The notes under the pieces: generated by a model
Told to the model about the DNA's origin: nothing
What the model saw: the letters and a program-made list of their open reading frames with translations, nothing else
The model's database searches: none
Origin: Tritonibacter horizontis
GTDB taxonomy: Bacteria; Pseudomonadota; Alphaproteobacteria; Rhodobacterales; Rhodobacteraceae
DNA length: 36,053 bases
Reading direction: 5' to 3'
Assembly (NCBI RefSeq): GCF_001518015.1
Contig: NZ_LPUY01000042.1
Span: forward strand, 1-36,053
Program-made: the position numbers and the translations under genes
Shown: positions 1-8,488 of the stretch, one piece after another
Layout: the number at the start of each line of letters is the position of its first letter
Numbering within the stretch: position 1 is the stretch's first letter

Positions 1-75
1 GCTTGGCCCAACGCTTTTGAAGGCGCCTTTGGCGCAGTCGAAAGGGACGGGAGCGCCCCGCCCGCCGCAGGCGTA
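1..75 (+). repeat. Dispersed intergenic repeat, copy A (cut by window start)
   Basis: This copy reads GGCCCAACGC (5-14), then a short self-complementary stretch around GGCGCC, then GTCGAAAGGGACGGGAG (to about 53), then a GC-rich tail. The same order of blocks recurs at 12.1, 12.4, 19.8 and 23.8 kb, in both orientations. It is closest to the 19.8 kb copy, with GGCCCAACGCTTTTG shared exactly. The element probably extends upstream of the window. Positions 76-190 hold no gene that I can support. Confidence 0.6.
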
Positions 76-190
76 ATGCGCAGCCGTCCTATCCGGTGGT
101 CGCCGTGCTTTGTCCAAGAGGCGCGTTGTCTGGCGGGACTTTCCCGACGCCCGCTGGACGGGGTCCGGGTCGGCCACGGTCGTGGCGATG

Positions 191-1060
191 TCAGTAGAGT
201 GGCAATGCCACCGTCGCGCGCCAGAGTTTCTGCAACCGTTTGTGGTCCAGTCCGACGCCGGCTTCCTTTGCCTTGATCAGCTCCTGGGCGATATGGCGCT
301 CGGCGGAGCCATCTTCCATATCCCGCATCAGATCCTCCAGCCGGTCGCGCACCGCGCTTGCATCCCGCGCGGCAACCATGGATTCCAGAAGCTTTTTCAA
401 CTGTTTGAGAAAGGCCTTGGTCTTTTTGGAGGCAAACATGCTCTGGGTGAATTCCGCTGTTGCCCGCAGTTTGCGCAGGCTTTTGCGGAAACTGTCGCGG
501 GCCTGGCTGTCCAGCCGTTTCAGCGTCTCGCCATGTTTGAGCGCCTGACTGAGCCGCAGCTCAAGCGTCTCATGGCAGAGCCCTTCCAGTTTTTCCGGGC
601 TTTCGGCGGCGGGGCGCCAGAAGCCGGGGACGGTCATTTCGCGGCCACGGGCCAGCACGTCAGCCACCCGCTCCGACGCAAGTAGCGCGCGCAGTTCTGC
701 GCGTTCCTGTTCGATCCGGGCCAGCACCCGGGCTTCGAGGGTCTGCAGGGCGGCATTGTCGGGCAGGGCCACGCGCGCGGGCGTCAGCGTATCCTGCCAC
801 AACAGGTAGAGATCGCGCAGGCGGGTGACCTCGGCGCTGAGCCAGCGGGCATCCTCCAGCAGGGCCTTGTTGTGATCCGGGGGCAAAAGGGGACGGAACA
901 GCGTCAGCGCGCTGCGCAACCGCCGCAGCGCCACCCGCAGGGCCTGGGCACTGTCAAAGGCATCGTCCCGCGCCACAAAGGCGCGGGCGGCATCAATTTC
1001 ATCCAGGACCTCTGCCAAAAGGGCAGCGGGGTGGGTCGCAGGGATTTGTGCGTCAGTCAT
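191..1060 (-). CDS. CHAD domain protein
   Basis: The 289-residue protein is almost wholly helical and rich in Arg, Leu and Ala, with repeated conserved His/Arg/Lys positions such as RVALRRLRSAL near residue 45 and SFRKSLRKLRATAEF near residue 190. This pattern is typical of CHAD (conserved histidine alpha-helical) domains, which bind inorganic polyphosphate and are often fused to CYTH triphosphatases. No CYTH domain is present, so this is a stand-alone CHAD protein. It starts at ATG 1060, and no strong Shine-Dalgarno sequence is visible. It lies 52 bases downstream of the peroxiredoxin gene on the same strand and may be co-transcribed with it. The polyphosphate role is inferred from the family. 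Confidence 0.8.
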   Translation of the reverse strand: MTDAQIPATHPAALLAEVLDEIDAARAFVARDDAFDSAQALRVALRRLRSALTLFRPLLPPDHNKALLEDARWLSAEVTRLRDLYLLWQDTLTPARVALPDNAALQTLEARVLARIEQERAELRALLASERVADVLARGREMTVPGFWRPAAESPEKLEGLCHETLELRLSQALKHGETLKRLDSQARDSFRKSLRKLRATAEFTQSMFASKKTKAFLKQLKKLLESMVAARDASAVRDRLEDLMRDMEDGSAERHIAQELIKAKEAGVGLDHKRLQKLWRATVALPLY

Positions 1061-1112
1061 ACGTCTGTGTTCAAGGCTTTAGCCGTTCCAACGGATCCGT
1101 TACATGACGCGA

Positions 1113-1598
1113 TTACAGCGCATCCAGCAGGGCTTCACCAGCGGACACTTCACAGGTGCCCGGACTTTCTTCGAGGTGCAGGATTTTTACCTCACCATCC
1201 TCGACAATCATCGCATAGCGCTTGGACCGGCCGATCAGGCCAGCCGGGGGGGCATCGAATCGCATGCCGAGCGCGTCGGTAAAGGCGCTTTGTGCATCGC
1301 CGAGCATGGTGATTCCCGCTTCGGTGGCGCCGGTGGACTCGCCCCAGGCCTTCATCACAAAGGGATCGTTGCAGGACACGCAGATAATCTCATCCACGCC
1401 CTTGGCATCAAACTGGCCCTTGGTGCGGATGAAACTGGGCACATGGGCCGAATGGCAGGTCGGCGTATAGGCGCCCGGCACGGCAAAGATCGCCAGCTTG
1501 CGTCCCTGCGCCAGCTCCGTGATCTCGACCGTTTCGGGACCATTGTCTCCGATCCGGGTCAGGGTTGCGGCAGGCAGCTTGTCTCCTACGGAAATCAT
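1113..1598 (-). CDS. Peroxiredoxin, Prx5/type II family
   Basis: A thiol peroxidase that reduces H2O2 and organic hydroperoxides in the cytoplasm, normally using glutathione/glutaredoxin or thioredoxin as reductant. The peroxidatic cysteine is C48 in the motif PGAYTPTCHSAHVPSF. C73 and C76 (IICVSCNDPFV) lie where type II enzymes carry their second cysteine, and a further Cys sits near the C-terminus (PGTCEV). At 161 residues it has the usual length of the family. I place the start at ATG 1598 because AAGGA lies 7 bases upstream and the protein then begins MISVGDKLPAATL, as is normal. An upstream in-frame ATG at 1613 and a long frame to 1778 are less likely. The gene is divergent from the flavoprotein at 1724 and upstream of the CHAD gene. 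Confidence 0.93.
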   Translation of the reverse strand: MISVGDKLPAATLTRIGDNGPETVEITELAQGRKLAIFAVPGAYTPTCHSAHVPSFIRTKGQFDAKGVDEIICVSCNDPFVMKAWGESTGATEAGITMLGDAQSAFTDALGMRFDAPPAGLIGRSKRYAMIVEDGEVKILHLEESPGTCEVSAGEALLDAL

Positions 1599-1723
1599 CG
1601 CGCGGTCCTTCATGTCGTTCTCATGGGTGCCCGGAGGGGTTTGGGCAATTGCGTCTTGGCGGGCCCTGCATATAGGGTCCTGCGCAGACGGTAATGGAAC
1701 TGCATCAGGAGACAAGAGGGCAC

Positions 1724-2935
1724 ATGCAACATATTGCGGTGATTGGCGCAGGCCAGGCGGGAGCCTCTTTGGTGGCAAAATTGCGCAACAGCGGATTTGA
1801 CGGTCAAATCACCCTGTTCGGGGCCGAAGAGGCCTTGCCCTATCAGCGGCCGCCGCTCTCCAAGGCCTATCTGCTGGGCGAGATGGAGCTGGAGCGGCTG
1901 TTCCTGCGCCCCGCCAGTTTTTATGCCGACCAGAACATCACCCTGCGGCTCGGCACGGCCGTCGATGCCATTGACCGGGCCCAGAAGCAGATCCACATCG
2001 GTGCGGAGGTCATCAGCTATGACCAGCTGGCCCTGACCACCGGATCGCACCCCCGGCACCTGCCAGCGTCGATTGGCGGCGATCTTGGCGGCGTGCATGT
2101 GGTGCGCGACCTCGGGGATGTCGATGCCATGGCGCCGGCGGTCACCGAGGGGGCGCGGACCCTGATCGTCGGCGGCGGCTACATCGGGCTGGAGGCCGCA
2201 GCCGTCTGCGCCAAACGCGGGGTTTCCGTGACCCTGGTCGAGATGGCCGACCGGATCCTGCAACGGGTCGCCGCGCCGGAGACATCCGACTATTTCCGCA
2301 AGCTGCACACCCGCCACGGTGTCGATATCCGCGAAGGCATCGGGCTGAACCACCTGGAAGGCGAAGACGGCCAGGTTGCCCGCGCAGTCCTGAGCGATGG
2401 CAGCATCGTCGAGGTGGATTTTGTCGTTGTGGGCGTCGGCATCGCGCCTGCGTCCGATCTGGCGGAGGCCGCAGGCCTGGAGATTGAAAACGGTATCCGC
2501 ACGGATGAATTCGGCCGCACCTCGGACCCGGCGATCTGGGCGGCGGGCGATTGCGCGTCCTTTCCCTACAAAGGCGGGCGCATTCGCCTGGAAAGCGTGC
2601 CAAACGCCATCGACCAGGCGGAAATCGTCGCGCAGAACATGCTGGGGGCGCAAAAGACCTATGTCGCGACGCCGTGGTTCTGGTCCGATCAATATGATGT
2701 CAAATTGCAGATCGCCGGCCTGAACTCGGGCTATGACAGCGTCGTGACCCGCGCGGGTGAGGGGGGCGCGACCTCGTTCTGGTATTACACCGGTGATCGG
2801 CTGGTGGCGGTGGATGCGATGAACGACCCGCGCGCCTATATGGTGGCAAAACGCCTGATCGAAGGCGGCAAGACCGCCGACAAGACCATCGTGGCCGATA
2901 CCAGCGCGGATCTGAAACCGCTGTTGAAAGCGTGA
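1724..2935 (+). CDS. FAD/NAD-dependent ferredoxin reductase-like oxidoreductase
   Basis: A 403-residue two-dinucleotide-fold flavoprotein. The FAD-binding motif GAGQAG is at residues 8-13, the NAD(P)H-binding motif GGGYIG at 150-155, and the second FAD motif AAGDCASF at about 273-280. A C-terminal reductase domain follows. The length and layout fit the rubredoxin/putidaredoxin/rhodocoxin reductase group (ThcD-like), which passes electrons from NADH to a small iron-sulfur protein. No partner ferredoxin or P450 gene is adjacent, so the substrate is unknown. I chose ATG 1724 because AGGAG and AGAGGG lie just upstream and MQHIAVIGAG is a normal start; an ATG at 1694 would add ten poorly conserved residues. 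Its stop codon overlaps the GTG of rsmD (GTGA), suggesting translational coupling. Confidence 0.88.
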   Translation: MQHIAVIGAGQAGASLVAKLRNSGFDGQITLFGAEEALPYQRPPLSKAYLLGEMELERLFLRPASFYADQNITLRLGTAVDAIDRAQKQIHIGAEVISYDQLALTTGSHPRHLPASIGGDLGGVHVVRDLGDVDAMAPAVTEGARTLIVGGGYIGLEAAAVCAKRGVSVTLVEMADRILQRVAAPETSDYFRKLHTRHGVDIREGIGLNHLEGEDGQVARAVLSDGSIVEVDFVVVGVGIAPASDLAEAAGLEIENGIRTDEFGRTSDPAIWAAGDCASFPYKGGRIRLESVPNAIDQAEIVAQNMLGAQKTYVATPWFWSDQYDVKLQIAGLNSGYDSVVTRAGEGGATSFWYYTGDRLVAVDAMNDPRAYMVAKRLIEGGKTADKTIVADTSADLKPLLKA

Positions 2936-3507
2936 GGATCATCGCCGGCGATTTCCGCGGCCGCGCGCTGGCGGCGGTGGGCAAGGGCGACGCGGGGGCG
3001 CATCTGCGTCCGACCACCGACCGGGTGCGCGAAAGCCTCTTTAACGTATTGGCGCATAAGGTGGATTTTGCCGATCTGCGCGTGCTTGATCTTTTTGCCG
3101 GTACCGGCGCGTTGGGCCTGGAGGCCTTGTCGCGCGGGGCGGCCAATGTCACCTTTGTCGATGACGGGCGGGTGGCACAGGGGCTGATACAGAAAAACAT
3201 CGACCTCTGCCGGGCAAAGCCGCAGTGCCACTTGCTGCGCCGCTCTGCGTTCAGACTGGGGGCAAACCCGGAGCTGCCCTTCGATCTGATCTTTCTCGAT
3301 CCGCCCTACGGCAAGTCGCTGGGGCAAAAGGCGATTTCCGCCATTGGCGCGGGCGGCTGGATCGCCCCCGGGGCGCTTCTGGTCTGGGAAGAAAACGCCG
3401 CGATGGAGGTGCCGCCCGGCTATGTGCTGGAAGACAGCCGAAAATATGGCGACACCCATATCACCCTTCTGTGGGCGCAGGACAGCGGTGCCGATCCGGC
3501 CGACTGA
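2932..3507 (+). CDS. rsmD: 16S rRNA (guanine(966)-N(2))-methyltransferase RsmD
   Basis: A 191-residue Rossmann-fold methyltransferase. RsmD methylates G966 of 16S rRNA in the assembled 30S particle, using S-adenosylmethionine. The protein opens with MRIIAGDFRGR, typical of RsmD. It has the conserved LRPTTDRVRESLFN segment (25-39), the SAM-binding motif LDLFAGTGALGLEALSRGA (52-70) and the catalytic DPPY at 123-126. The start is a GTG overlapping the preceding stop codon by four bases (GTGA at 2932-2935), so it is probably translated by coupling from the flavoprotein gene. The pairing with that flavoprotein has no obvious functional logic and is probably just operonic. Confidence 0.93.
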   Translation: MRIIAGDFRGRALAAVGKGDAGAHLRPTTDRVRESLFNVLAHKVDFADLRVLDLFAGTGALGLEALSRGAANVTFVDDGRVAQGLIQKNIDLCRAKPQCHLLRRSAFRLGANPELPFDLIFLDPPYGKSLGQKAISAIGAGGWIAPGALLVWEENAAMEVPPGYVLEDSRKYGDTHITLLWAQDSGADPAD

Positions 3508-3553
3508 GCCCGCGCCCATTGGAATGGCCCCGACATGCCAATGGAGACCCCCG

Positions 3554-4219
3554 ATGCCAAAGACTTACCCCAGACCTGAACTTGTGATCTTTGACTGCGA
3601 CGGTGTGCTGGTGGACAGCGAGCGCGTCTTCAACGCGGTGCTGGCCGAGGATCTCAGCTCCCGTGGGCTGGCGTTGACGACCGAGGTCAGCATGACGACC
3701 TTTGCCGGGCTGGCCATGCCTGAGGTCGCCACCAGGGCCCGCGCGATGGGCGCAACCCTGCCGCAGAACTGGATCGCCGAGGTCTATGACACCGCCTATG
3801 CGACGCTGCGCCGGGGCGTGCCCTTGGTGCCGGGCGTGATGGATGTCATCGCGCGGCTCGATCAGGAAGGCATCCCCAGCTGCGTGGTGTCCAATGGCAG
3901 CGAGGAGAAGATGCAGATCACCCTGGGTCCGCATGGGCTTTGGGATCGGTATCACGCCGGGGCGATGTTCTCGGCCCATACGCTGAAGGTGGCAAAGCCG
4001 GATCCGGGGATTTTCCTCGCCGCGGCCACCCATTTCAACGTGCAGGCGCGCGCCTGCGTGGTGATCGAGGACAGCAACACCGGCGCGCGCGGTGCGGCCC
4101 GCGCAGGCATGCAATGTTTTGGCTATGCGGCGCATGACGATGGTGCCGCCCTTGCTGCCGAGGGGGCAGAGGTGTTTCACCACATGGCCGAGCTGCCGCA
4201 TCGCCTTGGGCTGGGCTGA
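3554..4219 (+). CDS. HAD-superfamily phosphatase (beta-phosphoglucomutase-like)
   Basis: A 221-residue hydrolase of HAD subfamily IA. Motif I is DCDGVLVDSE with D14 as nucleophile and D16 as acid/base. Motif II is VVSNGS (S113), motif III is the lysine of VAKPDPGIFL (K148), and motif IV is VIEDSNTGARGA (E172/D173). A helical cap lies between motif I and motif II. The family includes phosphoglycolate phosphatase, beta-phosphoglucomutase and sugar-phosphate phosphatases; the substrate cannot be read from the sequence. ATG 3554 is supported by GGAG 7 bases upstream and by MPKTYPRPELVIFDCDG as a natural N-terminus. It follows rsmD by 46 bases on the same strand and converges on map. Confidence 0.88.
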   Translation: MPKTYPRPELVIFDCDGVLVDSERVFNAVLAEDLSSRGLALTTEVSMTTFAGLAMPEVATRARAMGATLPQNWIAEVYDTAYATLRRGVPLVPGVMDVIARLDQEGIPSCVVSNGSEEKMQITLGPHGLWDRYHAGAMFSAHTLKVAKPDPGIFLAAATHFNVQARACVVIEDSNTGARGAARAGMQCFGYAAHDDGAALAAEGAEVFHHMAELPHRLGLG

Positions 4220-4268
4220 CTGCGCAGGGACAAGGCGACCGACGCGGGCGCCTCTCAGGTTTCAGGTT

Positions 4269-5087
4269 TCAGCTGTCGGTGTCAAAGGTCGGATGGAATC
4301 GTCCCGACGGTGAGAGGGTGAAAATATCCACCCCATCTGCCGTCACCCCGACGGAATGCTCGAACTGCGCCGACAGGGATTTGTCGCGGGTCACCGCCGT
4401 CCAGTCATCCGCCAGCACCTTGGTTTCGGCGCGGCCCAGGTTCAGCATCGGCTCGATGGTAAAGAACATGCCCTCTTCGAGCACCGGCCCGGTGCCGGGG
4501 CGGCCATAATGCAGCACGTTGGGCGGCGCGTGAAACACCTGTCCCAGACCATGACCGCAGAAATCGCGCACCACGCTGACCCGCTGGCTTTCGGCGTAGG
4601 ACTGGATGGCATGGCCGATGTCGCCAAAGGTATTGCCGGGTTTCACCACCTCAATGCCCTTCATCAGGGCGTCATGGGTGATCTGGATCAGCCGCTCCGC
4701 CTTGCGCGGCAGCTTGCCCGCCACATACATGCGGCTGGTATCGCCGAACCAGCCATCGACGATCACCGTCACGTCGATATTGAGGATGTCGCCATCCTTC
4801 AGCTTCTTGTCGCCGGGAATGCCGTGGCAGACCACGTGATTGATCGAGATGCAGCTGGCGTGCTGATAGCCCTTGTAACCGATGGTGGCCGAGGTCACGC
4901 CGGCCTCTTCGATCATCTGGGTGATCAGCCGGTCCAGCTCGCCGGTGGTCTGGCCGACATGAACATGGGCCGCAATATCATCGAGAATCCTGGCCGCAAC
5001 GGCACCCGCTGCGTGCATGCCGGCAAAATCGGCCTGCTCGTAGATGTGGATACCGTCTTTGGTGGTGCGGCCGGTTTTGGATCTCAT
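4269..5087 (-). CDS. map: Type I methionine aminopeptidase
   Basis: Removes the initiator methionine from nascent proteins in the cytoplasm. This 272-residue protein carries all five metal ligands of the family: D105 (LNID), D116 (WFGD), H179 (CGHG), E212 (FTIEPM) and E243 (QFEHS), with the substrate histidine in VCHGI at 88. A Cys-rich zinc-finger extension, as found in some type I enzymes, is absent. The start ATG 5087 has GGAG 8 bases upstream. It is divergent from the MscS-type channel gene; the 152 bases between them must hold both promoters, but I cannot place them with confidence. Confidence 0.96.
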   Translation of the reverse strand: MRSKTGRTTKDGIHIYEQADFAGMHAAGAVAARILDDIAAHVHVGQTTGELDRLITQMIEEAGVTSATIGYKGYQHASCISINHVVCHGIPGDKKLKDGDILNIDVTVIVDGWFGDTSRMYVAGKLPRKAERLIQITHDALMKGIEVVKPGNTFGDIGHAIQSYAESQRVSVVRDFCGHGLGQVFHAPPNVLHYGRPGTGPVLEEGMFFTIEPMLNLGRAETKVLADDWTAVTRDKSLSAQFEHSVGVTADGVDIFTLSPSGRFHPTFDTDS

Positions 5088-5239
5088 CAGGGCGTGCTCC
5101 GTGGTGGGTTCAGTCCGCTATTTAAGGGGTTCTGCGCAAAAGGACCAGAGGGCGAACCGGTGACTTTTGTGGAACCTTCTTCCCGGTGCGGCGTTCTGTG
5201 CCAAAGGCAACAGCAAGTGCAGGGAACACAAAGTAGAAC

Positions 5240-6124
5240 ATGGAAAGTCTAAATAGCGTATTGCAGACAGAAATTTTCAACGACAAAGCGATAGCAGACC
5301 TGGTGACGCTGGAAATCCTGGTTCAGGTGCTCGGCAGCGTGCTGGCCGCCGTCTTGATCCTGATTGCGGGCTTCGTGATTGCAGGATGGGCGAAACGCCG
5401 GGTCGCCGCCCTGGGCGAGACCCATGCCCGGCTTGACAATACCCTGTTTCACTTTCTCGGCAATGTCTTGCGCTATTGTATACTGGGCTTTGCGGTTCTC
5501 TTTGTTCTCAACACCTTCGGGGTTGAAACCACGTCGATCATCGCGGCCATCGGTGCGGCGGGGCTGGCCATCGGCCTCGCGATGCAGGGGGCCTTGTCGA
5601 ATGTCGCGGCAGGGGTGATGATCATCCTGTTTCGCCCCTTCAAGCTGGGCGATTTCATTGACGTTAACGGCGCCATGGGCACGGTCAAGGACATCAACCT
5701 CAACAACACGGTGATCGCCAATCTGTCGAATGTGAAGGTGATCATTCCCAATGCCGAGGTCTGGGGCAACACCATCTCCAATTACTCCGAATACCCCACC
5801 CGCCGCGCGGAATGGTCTTTCGGGGTCGGCTATGGCGCCGATCTTGCCCTGGCAGAGCAGACCATCCGCGACACGATCATGGCGGATGCCCGCTCCATGA
5901 CGGAGCCGGAACCCTTTATCCAGGTCAACACCCTGAATGCCAGCTCGGTCGATTTCCTGGTCCGGGTCTGGGTCAGCTCGGCGGACTATTTCCAGTATCA
6001 GGCCGACATGAAGCGCAAGGTCAAGGAAGCACTGGATGCGGCCGGCATCGACATTCCGTTCCCGACGCGCACGCTGATCCAAACGGCGCCGGACAGCGAC
6101 GCGTCCGAATCGGACGCCGCCTGA
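5240..6124 (+). CDS. Small-conductance mechanosensitive channel, MscS family
   Basis: A 294-residue inner-membrane channel that opens on osmotic down-shock to release solutes. Three predicted transmembrane helices lie at about 27-50, 70-90 and 95-120. The third is the Gly/Ala-rich pore helix IGAAGLAIGLAMQGALSNVA, followed directly by the family signature AAGVMIILFRPFKLGDFI. A beta domain with VIIPNAEVWGNTISNYS and a C-terminal alpha/beta domain follow, as in E. coli MscS (about 286 residues). The tail is Asp/Ser/Ala rich. It is a single-gene unit, divergent from map and convergent with sfsA. Confidence 0.93.
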   Translation: MESLNSVLQTEIFNDKAIADLVTLEILVQVLGSVLAAVLILIAGFVIAGWAKRRVAALGETHARLDNTLFHFLGNVLRYCILGFAVLFVLNTFGVETTSIIAAIGAAGLAIGLAMQGALSNVAAGVMIILFRPFKLGDFIDVNGAMGTVKDINLNNTVIANLSNVKVIIPNAEVWGNTISNYSEYPTRRAEWSFGVGYGADLALAEQTIRDTIMADARSMTEPEPFIQVNTLNASSVDFLVRVWVSSADYFQYQADMKRKVKEALDAAGIDIPFPTRTLIQTAPDSDASESDAA

Positions 6125-6156
6125 CCGCGATGACGGGCGTGTAAGACGCGGTCCGG

Positions 6157-6855
6157 TCAGTCTGCAAAAGGCTGGCCGACCGCGACCCCTTCGGGCGAGA
6201 TCTGCGTGCCGATGACCAGCCGCTCGACCCCCATGGCGCGGGCGCGGGTGAATTCCGCCGCATAGGTGGGGTCAATGTCCCCGGCCAGCGCAAAACGGTC
6301 GCAATCCGTCCGTTGCACCAGATAGAGCATCACCGCCCGGTGGCCTGCGGCGGCCATTTCGGACAGTTCGCGCAGATGCTTGGCCCCGCGCGCGGTGACG
6401 CTGTCCGGAAATTCCGCAAGCCCCGGCTGGCGCGACAGGGTCACGCTTTTGACCTCGACATAGGCATCCGGAAGGCCCGCGCCACTCAGCAGGAAGTCAA
6501 TGCGGCTGTTCTGGCCGTATTTCACCTCCGCCCGCACCGTTGAATAGGCGGCAAAGGCGGCAATCTGGCCCGCCTCCAGCGCGGCCCTGAGCGCGCGATT
6601 GGGGACCGAGGTATCGACGCCGGTGAAATCGCCGCTGGCATGTTCCACCAGCCGCCAGCCGTATTTCAGCTTTTTCTTGGGATCATCGTTCGGCTCCAGC
6701 CAGACCCTCATGCCCGGCTCTGCCAGCCCCATCATGCTGCCGGGGTTGGCGCAATGGGCGGTGATCTCCTGCCCATCCTGCAACCGGCAATCGGCGAGAA
6801 AGCGTTTGTAGCGTTTGATCAGGGTGGCGCGGATCAGGGGGCGGGAAAATTTCAT
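6157..6855 (-). CDS. sfsA: SfsA family DNA-binding/sugar fermentation stimulation protein
   Basis: A 232-residue protein close to the E. coli SfsA length of 234. Family hallmarks are the N-terminal MKFSRPLIRATLIKRYKRFLADC (an OB-like segment), AHCANPGSMMGL near residue 35, GVDTSVPNR, the nuclease-like core RIDFLLSG...AYVEVKSVTL, and FPDSVTARGAKHLREL. The EVKS motif resembles a PD-(D/E)XK nuclease active site. SfsA was named for its effect on maltose metabolism in E. coli; its biochemical role remains poorly defined. I take ATG 6855 as start because the protein then begins as family members do; an in-frame ATG at 6867 would add four residues. It is divergent from the CinA/MoaB-like gene. Confidence 0.92.
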   Translation of the reverse strand: MKFSRPLIRATLIKRYKRFLADCRLQDGQEITAHCANPGSMMGLAEPGMRVWLEPNDDPKKKLKYGWRLVEHASGDFTGVDTSVPNRALRAALEAGQIAAFAAYSTVRAEVKYGQNSRIDFLLSGAGLPDAYVEVKSVTLSRQPGLAEFPDSVTARGAKHLRELSEMAAAGHRAVMLYLVQRTDCDRFALAGDIDPTYAAEFTRARAMGVERLVIGTQISPEGVAVGQPFAD

Positions 6856-6987
6856 GCCGCCGGTCATGCGCCAGATGCGCGCCGCTGTCAAAGGGGCGAT
6901 GTGACTGGCCGCGGCGCGTTGGTGGTTGCACCGGCCGCGCGGCGGGCTATCCTCCGGGCGAACCCATACATCCGCAGGAGTCGCGCC

Positions 6988-7710
6988 ATGTCCAATCCCA
7001 CCGCTGCCATGCTTGTGATCGGCGATGAAATCCTGTCGGGCCGCACCCGCGATGCCAATATGTACTATCTCGCGGGCGAGCTGACCAAACATGGCATCGA
7101 CCTGAAGGAAGTCCGCGTGATCAGCGATGACGCCACCGCCATCGTGGCGGCGGTCAAATCCCTGTCGGCGGGGTATGACCACGTCTTTACCTCGGGCGGG
7201 ATCGGCCCGACCCATGATGACATCACCGCCGATTGCATCGCCCGGGCCTTTGATGTGGCGATTGATGTGCGCGACGATGCCCGTGCCATTCTCGCCGCCC
7301 ATTACGCAACCACCGGGACCGAGATGAACGCCGCGCGCCTGCGCATGGCCCGGATCCCGGATGGGGCCGAGCTGATCGAAAACCCGGTTTCTGCCGCGCC
7401 GGGTTTCACGCTGGGGAATGTGCATGTCATGGCCGGGGTGCCGCTGGTGTTTCAGGCAATGGTGGCCAGCGTGCTGGCAACGCTGGTTGGCGGTCAGCCC
7501 TTGCTCAGCCAGACCCTGCGGGTGGACAGGGGTGAGGGCGAGATCGCCGCCACCCTGTCGGCGCTGGCGGAGAAATACAGCGATCTGTCGATCGGCTGTT
7601 ATCCGTTTCAGAACAACGGCGTCTTTGGTGCCAATGTGGTGCTGCGTGGCGCTGACGGCGCGCGCATTGATGCGGCCACCACCGAACTGGCCCGGGATCT
7701 GGGGCTGTGA
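6988..7710 (+). CDS. Molybdopterin-binding (MoCF/CinA N-terminal-like) protein
   Basis: A 240-residue cytoplasmic protein of the MoaB/MogA/CinA-N fold. The N-terminus MSNPTAAMLVIGDEILSGRT and the motif TSGGIGPTHDDITAD (68-82) are signatures of the molybdopterin-binding domain shared by MoaB, MogA, MoeA and CinA. The C-terminal CinA deamidase domain is missing, so this is not full CinA. Members of this short form are usually annotated only as competence/damage-inducible protein A-like or molybdopterin-binding; the function is not established. AGGAG at 6976-6980 supports ATG 6988. Its stop overlaps the GTG start of the GNAT gene (GTGA at 7707-7710). Confidence 0.88.
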   Translation: MSNPTAAMLVIGDEILSGRTRDANMYYLAGELTKHGIDLKEVRVISDDATAIVAAVKSLSAGYDHVFTSGGIGPTHDDITADCIARAFDVAIDVRDDARAILAAHYATTGTEMNAARLRMARIPDGAELIENPVSAAPGFTLGNVHVMAGVPLVFQAMVASVLATLVGGQPLLSQTLRVDRGEGEIAATLSALAEKYSDLSIGCYPFQNNGVFGANVVLRGADGARIDAATTELARDLGL

Positions 7711-8453
7711 CAGAGGCGGCAGACACGGCAGAGGCGCCAGCGACCGACCCCAGGTATTATGATGTGATCGAGGCAACCTGGCCCTGCCTGCGCCGGGACA
7801 GTCTGGGCCCGATCACGCTGCGCGTTGGTGGCGGCGGTGGCAGCCGCGTTTCTGCCGCCACCGCCGAGGCGCCGGTGACCGCCGCGCAAATCGCCGAGGC
7901 GGAAACCCGGATGCAGGCCTTGGGCCAGCCCTGCCTGTTCCAGGTCCGCGATGGTCAGGATGCGCTGGACACAGAACTGGACAGGCTTGGCTATCAGGTG
8001 ATGGATCCGGTGGTGTTCTGGACCTGCCGGCCACAACAGCTGATGGATGTGGAGATCCCCCGCGTCACCACATTCTGCGTCTGGGAACCGCTGGCGATCC
8101 AGCGCGAGATCTGGGCAGAAGGCGGGATCGGCCCGGAACGACTGGCGGTGATGTCGCGCGCTGCCGGGCCCAAGACATCCATCCTGGGGCGGTGGCAGGA
8201 CAAACCCGCAGGCACCGCCTATGTTGCCGAACACGCGGGCGTCGCAATGCTGCACGCGCTGGAGGTGCCCCCGCATCAGCGGCGCAAGGGGGTCGGCGTC
8301 TGGATGATGCGCCAGGCCGCGCATTGGGCGCATCAGGTCGGCGCGCAGGAACTCACCGTGCTTTGCACCCGCGCCAATACCGGCGCAAATGCGCTTTATG
8401 CGCGGTTGGGCATGGCACAGGTGGGCTGCTACCACTACCGTATCAAACGCTAA
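7707..8453 (+). CDS. GNAT family N-acetyltransferase
   Basis: A 248-residue protein whose C-terminal half is a GNAT domain. It has VAMLHALEVPPHQRRKGVGVWMMRQAAHWA (about 178-207, with the acetyl-CoA-binding Q/R-x-x-G-x-G/A turn in RRKGVG), then LCTRANTGANALYARLGM (motif B). The N-terminal half is a divergent acetyltransferase-like region, as in several two-lobed GNATs. The acceptor is unknown. The start is a GTG overlapping the upstream stop by four bases. The next gene begins 35 bases downstream. It sits inside a compact run with the molybdopterin-binding, AhpD-like and OmpA-like genes. Confidence 0.82.
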   Translation: MTEAADTAEAPATDPRYYDVIEATWPCLRRDSLGPITLRVGGGGGSRVSAATAEAPVTAAQIAEAETRMQALGQPCLFQVRDGQDALDTELDRLGYQVMDPVVFWTCRPQQLMDVEIPRVTTFCVWEPLAIQREIWAEGGIGPERLAVMSRAAGPKTSILGRWQDKPAGTAYVAEHAGVAMLHALEVPPHQRRKGVGVWMMRQAAHWAHQVGAQELTVLCTRANTGANALYARLGMAQVGCYHYRIKR

Positions 8454-8488
8454 AAGACGTTCAGTCTGCCGAGAGAGAGGGCACAGTC

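Noticed and set aside
6123-6153. GACCGCG...CGCGGTC hairpin between mscS and sfsA as a shared terminator
   Set aside because: The loop is 17 bases, the left arm overlaps the mscS stop codon and there is no T-run on either strand.
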